This document shows, piece after piece, positions 23,031-29,518 of a stretch of DNA of 64,000 nt. The notes under the pieces were generated by a model, which did no database searches, had not been told where the DNA came from, and was given only the letters and a program-made list of their open reading frames with translations. Positions within the stretch are counted from its first letter, which is position 1. Each line of letters opens with the position of its first letter. The position numbers and the translations under genes were made by a program. The stretch comes from Butyrivibrio proteoclasticus (GTDB lineage: Bacteria; Bacillota; Clostridia; Lachnospirales; Lachnospiraceae): assembly GCF_900115735.1 (NCBI RefSeq), contig NZ_FOXO01000001.1:124001-188000 (forward strand), read 5' to 3'.

Positions 23031-24632
23031 AGTGTTTGGTCAACAACTCCTTTTTCGGAGTTGTGACCGGGTTAAGATTTACATTTTTTCTGGTTTGACG
23101 AGGAATTTGAAGACTCATTTTCATATTCCTCAACTGCAAGTTTAAATGTTCCAAAAATGTTGGTTACGAGAATGGACATGGCGATTGTTGACAGAGATGT
23201 ATCTTCTCTTTTCCTTTTTATCACGCCCATGCCATTCCTTCGTTTGGCTGTGCTGAAGTAACGCTCAACTTCGATTCTGTCAGTGTTATCAATTGCTGCA
23301 ACCTTGCGTTCCTTACGAAGTTTTGCATCATCTTTAGTTGGGCGTCCAAGCTTTGGACCGCTTATCCTGATACCATTTGTGTTACAGAATGCAATGTTCG
23401 CCTTCGTGCGGTATATCTGATCAACAAGCACACGCTCAGGATATTCGCCATTGCGGTATTTGTAAGCAGTAAGCGCTTCAATCAGCATCGGTCCTTCATT
23501 GTAGGAGTTAAATGAAAGGTTTTCTATTCTTCCGAAGCCAAGCTCGTCAACACTGAGATGGAGTTTTGCACCAAACTCAGTTGGAGCCTTAGCCTTTCCA
23601 CGCATGACTGGTCTGACAAACGGAAGATGGATGCTGACTATGCGGTTATCAACCTTGTGAGTGTTGTTTTCATACATGAACAATTGCTGCTCATACAGGA
23701 TATGAATTACGATGATGTTGTCTATGAATTTTTCAGCAGGAGCGTAGCCCTCATGCATGAAATCATCAATGTAATTCAGGTCTCTACGAACATAGCTCAG
23801 CTGAGCTTTTACTGCTTTGCGTACCGCTTCTTTGGTCGGTTTCTTCGACCGAGCAAATGCAAGATAGTCCTTGTGTGCCACCTTACGATAGGTTCTTGGC
23901 TTATCAAAGCCGTAAACTTCGCAGAAGAAATCTATCATGGTTTCAAGCTTCATGCGTGCTTCATTTAAGAGTGATGTATCCTGCGGAAACCTGATATACT
24001 GCGGAGCAACAGTTGCATCACATATCTGTGTAGCAACGAGGACACCTCGTTTGAAATGAGCCATCCCTTTGCGGAACATAAAGGTCTTGGGAGCAGCGTC
24101 ACACAGCAGGTCATTTGCCTTGATAATAAACTCCAAAGTCAGTCGCTTTCTCCAGGTCACCAGGAGAGTCCGTGCAAACGGAGCGTCATGTTGGAAAGCT
24201 TCAAGTCCGATAAAGTACTGGTAGTATGGGTTCTGCTGCAACTGAGCAACAAGATCTCTGTCAGTAAAGCCCATATGTTGTTGGATAATAAGCGATCCCA
24301 TCACCATTCTGCAAGGCTTGGCTACGTTTCCTGTTTCAGTTGGAAACATAGCGGCATAGAGAGTTTCCCATGCTCGCCATGGAAGTTTACCTGCAATCAC
24401 AATCCACTCATTTTGGGAATCCAACTGCAAACCGCAGGTTGCATTAAAGCCGGTGAAACTTAACTGTTCGTAGTCGTAATTTGGAGTTTTATACATGATT
24501 TTTGACCTCAAAGTGCAAGCTATAAAGCCCATAAATGCGTTAAACTGCAAAAATTTCCTTGCACTTTAGCATATCAAAAATCGTTATAAACGCCCATGTT
24601 TACTGGGCTGAAAGGGTTGTTGACCAAACACT
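23031..24632 (-). mobile_element. Complete insertion sequence, IS1182/IS5-like, 1602 bp
   Basis: The element is bounded by perfect 17-bp inverted repeats (agtgtttggtcaacaac at 23031-23047 and its complement at 24616-24632). A 4-bp direct repeat AAAT flanks it on both sides (23027-23030 and 24633-24636), the target duplication. Inside is one transposase gene on the minus strand. The intact ends and target duplication suggest a fairly recent insertion into intergenic DNA. Confidence 0.9.
23072..24496 (-). CDS. IS1182/IS5-like transposase
   Basis: A protein of 474 residues. The N-terminal domain (LPWRAWETLYAAMFPTETGN, then VMGSLIIQQHMGFTDRDLV) is the DUF772-type DNA-binding part of IS5/IS1182 transposases. 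The DDE catalytic region follows with VLVATQICDATVAPQYIRFP (first Asp), VLVDQIYRTKANIAFC (second Asp) and DNTDRIEVERYFSTAKRRNG (final Glu region). The tail is polar and serine-rich. I use ATG 24496 with GAGGT upstream rather than an upstream in-frame ATG. The frame is uninterrupted, so the enzyme may be active. Confidence 0.88.
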   Translation of the reverse strand: MYKTPNYDYEQLSFTGFNATCGLQLDSQNEWIVIAGKLPWRAWETLYAAMFPTETGNVAKPCRMVMGSLIIQQHMGFTDRDLVAQLQQNPYYQYFIGLEAFQHDAPFARTLLVTWRKRLTLEFIIKANDLLCDAAPKTFMFRKGMAHFKRGVLVATQICDATVAPQYIRFPQDTSLLNEARMKLETMIDFFCEVYGFDKPRTYRKVAHKDYLAFARSKKPTKEAVRKAVKAQLSYVRRDLNYIDDFMHEGYAPAEKFIDNIIVIHILYEQQLFMYENNTHKVDNRIVSIHLPFVRPVMRGKAKAPTEFGAKLHLSVDELGFGRIENLSFNSYNEGPMLIEALTAYKYRNGEYPERVLVDQIYRTKANIAFCNTNGIRISGPKLGRPTKDDAKLRKERKVAAIDNTDRIEVERYFSTAKRRNGMGVIKRKREDTSLSTIAMSILVTNIFGTFKLAVEEYENESSNSSSNQKKCKS

Positions 24633-24709
24633 AAATAAATGGATTTGTTCTAGAGAATGCTGTTAACAATTATAAAAATATAGAGGATTTTTTTAGGCAG
24701 AATTGTCAA

Positions 24710-24757
24710 CTAAAGCAGATTGGAATCACATGCTGCCAATCTGCTTTAGTTTTTTTA
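24710..24757 (+). terminator. Intrinsic terminator
   Basis: A perfect 14-bp stem (ctaaagcagattgg at 24710-24723 and ccaatctgctttag at 24736-24749) with a 12-base loop, followed by eight T on the plus strand. It faces plus-strand transcription, for which no upstream gene remains between the insertion sequence and this point. The original gene was probably lost or displaced. Confidence 0.8.
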
Positions 24758-24781
24758 TAGTAAGTGCTTACATTATATACA

Positions 24782-25726
24782 CTAATTCGAAATATATGCG
24801 TTGGGACAAATTGAAAAATTGTTCCGTGGATGCTTGCTGCACAATATATTCTTCTGTTTGGCCATAGAAACATGGGTGTAGATTTCTGTTGTGCGAATTG
24901 AGCTGTGTCCGAGCATTGCCTGGATGTATCGAATATCGACATCAGCCTCAAGAAGTGAGGTGGCAAAGGTGTGGCGCCACATATGTGGAGTGATATGCTG
25001 TTTGATTCCGGCGAGGTTTGTGTAGTAGTTAAGCATTCTGCGTACAGACTGGTCTGATATAGGGTGTCCTTGTTGATTTACAAACAAATGGTTGCAAAGG
25101 CGGATCTCGTTATCGTAGGCTTCTTTATAATTTACAAGTGCATCGTGTACCTGACTGTTTCCTATCTGCAAAATACGTTCTTTTAATCCTTTCCCGTTTA
25201 TAAATACAGTATCTTCGTATAAGTTAACATCATCTGGAATCAGATTGCAAAGTTCAAAGATGCGTAATCCGGTGGCAAAGAGTAACTCACAAATGGCGGC
25301 ATCTCTGATGGCGTTGCGTCTTCGATAGTTAGTTTTCCCATTTTCAATTTGCTTATAAATTAGGGTAAGTATTATTTCTATGGTATCTAATGGGATTATG
25401 CGTGGAAGAGTTGCTGGTTCTCGGAATTTGCTTTGAACGTGTGCCCAGGGATTGGATGTAATGATGTCATGGTTTTCTAAATAGCAAAAAAAAGCTTTGA
25501 TAGATGCAATCTTTCTTTTTACGCTTTTGGGTTTGTAATGACGGTGAAGATTTTTTATATAATCTTCAAGTTCTGCTGTGGATAACTCCGTTAATTTCAT
25601 TGAAGATAGGCAATTTCCGAATTGCTGGAGATCTGTTAGGTAGGCTCTAACTGTTTTTTCGTTAAGTTTTTTCTGGCTTGAACAGAAATCTAAATAGTTC
25701 TCTACAATCTTTTCATAATTATTCAT
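24782..25726 (-). CDS. Tyrosine recombinase (XerC/D-like integrase)
   Basis: A protein of 314 residues. Residues 1-90 are the SAM-like core-binding domain (YEKIVENYLDFCSSQKKLNE, KTVRAYLTDL). Residues about 110-314 are the catalytic domain with ATGLRIFELCNL (first Arg), HMWRHTFATSLLE (His-x-x-Arg), LGHSSIRTTEIYTHV (His and nucleophile Tyr). AAGGAGG lies five bases before ATG 25726; the longer upstream frame has no ribosome site. Length and motifs match Xer-like recombinases that integrate or resolve mobile elements or invert DNA. It may have brought in part of the surrounding island, or drive inversion of nearby segments; no attachment site was proven. Confidence 0.9.
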   Translation of the reverse strand: MNNYEKIVENYLDFCSSQKKLNEKTVRAYLTDLQQFGNCLSSMKLTELSTAELEDYIKNLHRHYKPKSVKRKIASIKAFFCYLENHDIITSNPWAHVQSKFREPATLPRIIPLDTIEIILTLIYKQIENGKTNYRRRNAIRDAAICELLFATGLRIFELCNLIPDDVNLYEDTVFINGKGLKERILQIGNSQVHDALVNYKEAYDNEIRLCNHLFVNQQGHPISDQSVRRMLNYYTNLAGIKQHITPHMWRHTFATSLLEADVDIRYIQAMLGHSSIRTTEIYTHVSMAKQKNILCSKHPRNNFSICPNAYISN

Positions 25727-26146
25727 TATAACCTCCTTGATATGGTTGATATTATAGAGAAGAATTATAGCATACAGATGAATACACTTATTAGGAAATT
25801 GGCTATTGAATATGATAAAAAATCGGGAAAGCAAGACAAAAAGAGTCTTGAAATTATGACTAATACTCCATTATCAAGCAATTTAAGAATGCTTTTCAAA
25901 CATAATAATTAAAAGCAGGATAATCTTTATAAAACTACTAGGTATGGGAGATATAGATAATTGGATTGAGCAATATAATATGTTTATAGATTTTTTATGC
26001 AATATTAAATGTGGAATAATAATTAAATGTTAATATAACAAAAAACAAATGGCTCAACATTAAAAGAAACTAATCTAGATTTCTTTATAAGGGAAAAAGT
26101 GTCTAATAGAACGATTTTTGTTTGTATAATGCGAAAAGGAGAAACA
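25727..26146. other. Gene-poor 420 bases with coding-like remnants
   Basis: AT-rich sequence between the recombinase and the DUF6236 gene. A plus-strand frame at about 25779-25912 encodes MNTLIRKLAIEYDKKSGKQD then KKSLEIMTNTPLSS and stops. A second frame at about 25945-26032 encodes MGDIDNWIEQYNMFIDFLCN. These could be two short peptides or pieces of one decayed gene. A TATAAT-like box lies at 26125-26130 shortly before the AAAAGGAG site of the next gene. I recognise no family. Confidence 0.35.
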
Positions 26147-27226
26147 ATGAGAACGAACAATTATGGAGAGAAGACGATATTATACTATCCTACTATAAGA
26201 ATTAAGGATGGAACATGGTTAAGAAATGCATTATTGTATTGGGATAAAGTAGCATCTATTGTACCAGGAGTGAATTATAGTGCAATTAATTCTATTGAAA
26301 TAGAATATCTTCAAGATGCTGGAATATACGATCCAATATATCCGTTTGAATTGGAACAAGAAGATGGACTATGCGAGTTGTTTTGCCAACAAGTGAAGAA
26401 GAACTTGAAATATAGTAAAAAAATTAATAAAAGGCACACTGCTCGCGTACATGTCGAAAAGCTTAATATGGTTGATATGGTACATATTGATAAAACACCA
26501 GAACCAATTTTAGAATATTTGCTGGATGAAGGAATTGCTCAGAGAAATTATGATGGACCATGGATTAATATGAATTCAAAAGATGCAGATGTTTATATGG
26601 CTACTCTGGCAAAATATCTTGCAAAAGTGCACGGAAATACAGAGATAGGAACAGATAGTGGTATCAAATTCTATTATCCTTTTACGGGAAGTAAGGGAAA
26701 TATAGATGCTGAAAAGCAAATTTACTTAAATATGGCATTACAGAAAATATTGCCAGTGCCGAATATGAATGTTTCGCTTGCGGATATTATAGATTTTAGG
26801 ATGAGACATGAACGAGAGCTTAGATGTTTTAGACGACGCATAGAAGCATTTCAATGGAATTTGAAGCATTGCACAGATGTGGAAGATATTCAAGACACAA
26901 CGAGAATGCTGCAACGTCAAATGGACGATGATTTACATGAAATAGAGGAATTGATGAGTTTTAGAGGAATAAGAAGAACGAAGAAAACGATGCGAGCTTT
27001 AATACCGATAGGAGTAGCAGCAGGAATAGGATTATTGGCTGAAAGCACGGGAATACCAGCATGGGGAAGTGCGTTGTTAGGAGATATAGCTGGGGCTACA
27101 GCCTCTCTATTTTGTGTAAATGATGATTTGCAGATAGAAGATAAGAGTGCATATTTATTTTATGCACGAGAGAATGGTTTTATTTCAACAACTATGCCAA
27201 GAAGTGGTTTTAATAATAATATATAA
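26147..27226 (+). CDS. DUF6236 family protein
   Basis: A protein of 359 residues. The N-terminus (ILYYPTIRIKDGTWLRNALL, YWDKVASIVPGVNY) matches the DUF6236 family, whose members start with a Y-Y-P-x-I ... W-L-x-x-A-L-L-Y-W-D signature. The middle is helical, with a charged segment (RRRIEAFQWNLKHCTDVEDI). Near the C-terminus lies a hydrophobic glycine-rich region (ALIPIGVAAGIGLLAESTGI). AAAAGGAG precedes ATG 26147. The function is unknown; in my recollection members are found in accessory regions of diverse bacteria. It stands alone between the recombinase and the second AAA-ATPase gene. Confidence 0.7.
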   Translation: MRTNNYGEKTILYYPTIRIKDGTWLRNALLYWDKVASIVPGVNYSAINSIEIEYLQDAGIYDPIYPFELEQEDGLCELFCQQVKKNLKYSKKINKRHTARVHVEKLNMVDMVHIDKTPEPILEYLLDEGIAQRNYDGPWINMNSKDADVYMATLAKYLAKVHGNTEIGTDSGIKFYYPFTGSKGNIDAEKQIYLNMALQKILPVPNMNVSLADIIDFRMRHERELRCFRRRIEAFQWNLKHCTDVEDIQDTTRMLQRQMDDDLHEIEELMSFRGIRRTKKTMRALIPIGVAAGIGLLAESTGIPAWGSALLGDIAGATASLFCVNDDLQIEDKSAYLFYARENGFISTTMPRSGFNNNI

Positions 27227-27322
27227 GTAGAGGATATTTTTTACGGGAGCATTTACACTGGAAAAAAATCTTTCTATTGTTTAGAAGAGATTAAAAGATT
27301 TAAAGTAGAAATATGAGCTCAA

Positions 27323-27365
27323 ATAAGCCACTTAGTTTCTGAAAAAATGAAACCAAGTGGCTTAT
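27323..27365. terminator. Hairpin after the DUF6236 gene
   Basis: Arms ataagccacttagtttc (27323-27339) and gaaaccaagtggcttat (27349-27365) pair over 17 bases with one mismatch around a nine-base loop. There is no strong T tract after it (actgtttc), so termination would be moderate. Confidence 0.55.
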
Positions 27366-27382
27366 ACTGTTTCATCGTATTA

Positions 27383-27520
27383 TCTTTTTAAAATCATCCT
27401 TGCCATGTTTACGGAGTATCTGACATCAGAGTCATAAATGTTGCAAAGACCTGTGTTTTGACAACTTCAGCATTTTTAACAGAGTCGATCATGTGACAGA
27501 AAGTAACTCGATATTGTTAT
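27383..27520 (-). pseudogene. Decayed fragment related to the flavin reductase-rubredoxin gene
   Basis: Bases 27390-27407 (aaaatcatccttgccatg) are identical to 7772-7789, the rubredoxin C-terminus of the fusion gene. Shortly after, ggagtatctgaca and gtcataaatgt match 7946-7978, and gcaaagacctgtgt resembles 8205-8218. The order and strand are conserved but the stretches between are deleted. It is a remnant of that gene or of a paralogous high-molecular-weight rubredoxin gene. Confidence 0.55.
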
Positions 27521-27570
27521 TTTCTTAGTTGACGTTTACCAAAAATCAAGGCATACGTATGTTACATTAT

Positions 27571-27597
27571 TACTAAAAGTATAATATACTTTTAGTA
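27571..27597 (+). promoter_or_regulatory. Perfect 13-bp palindrome overlapping a TATAAT box
   Basis: tactaaaagtata, one spacer base, and its exact complement tatacttttagta occupy 27571-27597. A TATAAT hexamer (27580-27585) lies within it. It is about 100 bases upstream of the AAA-ATPase gene at 27698. This looks like a repressor operator covering a promoter, although no good -35 element is visible. Confidence 0.5.
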
Positions 27598-27697
27598 TAT
27601 GTACTCTTACTATTTGCGAGTATCTTGATTATTGGAATCATGATACTAATGCGTTATATGATGTTATAGGTATTGGATTTAGAAAGTGAGATTATTT

Positions 27698-29308
27698 ATG
27701 GGATTATATCTTGATTCATCAGATTCACTTACGCTTTACAAGAAAATACGAGACAGTAAGTGGTATATAGATAAGACAGAAATACTATCTGAACTTATTG
27801 ATAGAATTGGAACTACAGAAAACTATATATGTGTCACAAGGCCGAGACGTTTTGGTAAGACGGTCGCCGCTAATATGATAGCAGCCTATTTTTCTCAAAA
27901 TTTGGATTCAAAAGCAATATTTGATGGTAGCAAAATATCAGAAAATCCTAATTATGATAAGTTCATTAATTCTTATCATGTGATAAGCATAGACTTCAGC
28001 AAGATTGATGATATGTGTCAAAACTATGATCAATATATTTCAACAATTAAGGATATATTGGTTAATGATTTATATAATGCATTCCCTGAAGTTCAGTTTA
28101 GAGAAGGTAGTTCTGTGGTTGAAGACTTAAGGAAAATTTTTGACTGTACGGGGACACAATTTGTTTTTGTACTTGATGAATGGGATGCTGTTTTCCATAT
28201 GAGTTTTATAGGTGCGGAAGATAGAGCAAGGTACCTTTTATTTCTCAGGAATTTATTAAAGGATCAGGCATATGTCGCACTTGCATATATGACCGGTATT
28301 TTACCTATAGCCAAGTATTCAAGCGGTTCAGAACTCAACATGTTTCTTGAATACACCATGGCATTAGAAGAACGTTTCAGTAAATACTTTGGTTTTTTGC
28401 AGAACGAGGTAGATGAATTATATCGAAGATATCTAAAACTGGAATCCAATCCAAGGATAGCGCTTGAAGATCTTGGCAAATGGTATGATGGTTATCATAC
28501 TTTTGCCGGAGACAGGGTATATAATCCCAGATCAGTGGTAGTGGCTCTTACTAATAACAATTTGGGGAATTATTGGACTAGTGCCGGACCATATGATGAG
28601 ATTTTTTATTACATTAAAAATAATGTCAATGGTGTAAAAGATGACTTGGCAAGGATGATTACAGGTGACAAGGTTAGATGTGAAGCTAAAGAATATGCGG
28701 CAACATCAATGAATCTTAAGACCAGAGATGAAATACTTTCTGCCATGGTAGTGTATGGTTTTTTAAGCTATGCAGATGGTTTTGTAATGATTCCCAATCA
28801 GGAACTAATGGGACAGTTTGCGGATATGCTTGAAAAAGAGGAATCATTGGGATATGTTCATAGATTAGCTTTAGAGTCTGAAAAGGTGCTTGAGGCTACT
28901 TTAACCGGAGAAGAGAATACGATAGCCCAGATTCTTGAGGAGTTTCATGATACAGAGGCACCAATCCTTATGTACAATAATGAGTCCGATTTATCTGCAA
29001 TTGTCAATTTGGCATATTTGTCTGCGCGAGATCGGTACGATGTTCAGCGTGAGGATAAAAGTGGAAAAGGATTTGTTGACTTCATTTTTTACCCAAGGAG
29101 AAAAGAAGAGCTAGGTATTATCTTGGAATTGAAAGTTGATGATTCAGCAGACAATGCACTAAAACAAATTAAAGATAAGAACTATGTTCAGAGATTTAAA
29201 GGAAAAGTAGCTGATAGACAAGAGGTAAAAGAAGTAGTTCTAGTCGGAATTAGCTACGATAAGTTTAGTAAAAAGCATACATGTAGGATCGAAATGGAGT
29301 ACGTGTAA
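27698..29308 (+). CDS. Second AAA-ATPase_like / PD-(D/E)XK protein
   Basis: A protein of 536 residues with the same layout as the protein at 17201: MGLYLDSSDSL N-terminus, variant Walker A VTRPRRFGKTVAANM, Walker B VFVLDEWDAVF, the YMTGILPIAKYSSGS and KWYDGYHTF segments, and a nuclease core GKGFVDFIFYPRR with GIILELKVDDS. The two are diverged paralogues, not a recent duplication. ATG 27698 fits the N-terminus of the family better than an ATG/GTG-like codon four residues upstream. It is the last accessory gene before the EPS block restarts. All predicted catalytic residues are present; function in the cell is not established. Confidence 0.85.
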   Translation: MGLYLDSSDSLTLYKKIRDSKWYIDKTEILSELIDRIGTTENYICVTRPRRFGKTVAANMIAAYFSQNLDSKAIFDGSKISENPNYDKFINSYHVISIDFSKIDDMCQNYDQYISTIKDILVNDLYNAFPEVQFREGSSVVEDLRKIFDCTGTQFVFVLDEWDAVFHMSFIGAEDRARYLLFLRNLLKDQAYVALAYMTGILPIAKYSSGSELNMFLEYTMALEERFSKYFGFLQNEVDELYRRYLKLESNPRIALEDLGKWYDGYHTFAGDRVYNPRSVVVALTNNNLGNYWTSAGPYDEIFYYIKNNVNGVKDDLARMITGDKVRCEAKEYAATSMNLKTRDEILSAMVVYGFLSYADGFVMIPNQELMGQFADMLEKEESLGYVHRLALESEKVLEATLTGEENTIAQILEEFHDTEAPILMYNNESDLSAIVNLAYLSARDRYDVQREDKSGKGFVDFIFYPRRKEELGIILELKVDDSADNALKQIKDKNYVQRFKGKVADRQEVKEVVLVGISYDKFSKKHTCRIEMEYV

Positions 29309-29389
29309 CATAAGGTTTCGGTATTTGGAATGCAGAAAAAGATTTAATTATAATAACGAATTTGATTTTGATAAGTAAATTATATTGTT

Positions 29390-29418
29390 TTGCGATTAGT
29401 ATTGATATATGTTATGAT
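29390..29418 (+). promoter_or_regulatory. Sigma-A-type promoter of the EPS block
   Basis: TTGCGA (29390-29395), a 17-base spacer and TATGAT (29413-29418). It lies upstream of the hairpin at 29431 and the GT26 fusion gene at 29519, so the leader would be about 95 bases and would include the hairpin. Confidence 0.55.
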
Positions 29419-29430
29419 AATCCAATCAAG

Positions 29431-29465
29431 TTAAAAGGCGGTGTTAAAAGACATCGCCCTTTTAG
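29431..29465 (+). terminator. Leader hairpin before the EPS block
   Basis: aaaaggcggtgt and acatcgccctttt (about 29433-29464) form a GC-rich stem with one G-U pair and one bulge, followed by a short T-rich stretch. It may terminate the AAA-ATPase gene or, because a good promoter lies just upstream, act as an attenuator for the EPS operon. A similar hairpin (gcgatgtt/aacatcgc) lies at 61242. Confidence 0.5.
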
Positions 29466-29518
29466 TGTTCGTAACGGAACCTGCTTTATAATAAAGTCTA
29501 TATAATAGGAATAAGTAC

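Noticed and set aside
24637..24763. Open frame after the insertion sequence (about 42 codons ending at TAG)
   Set aside because: It reads straight through a strong intrinsic terminator, has no start codon with a ribosome site and no recognisable similarity.
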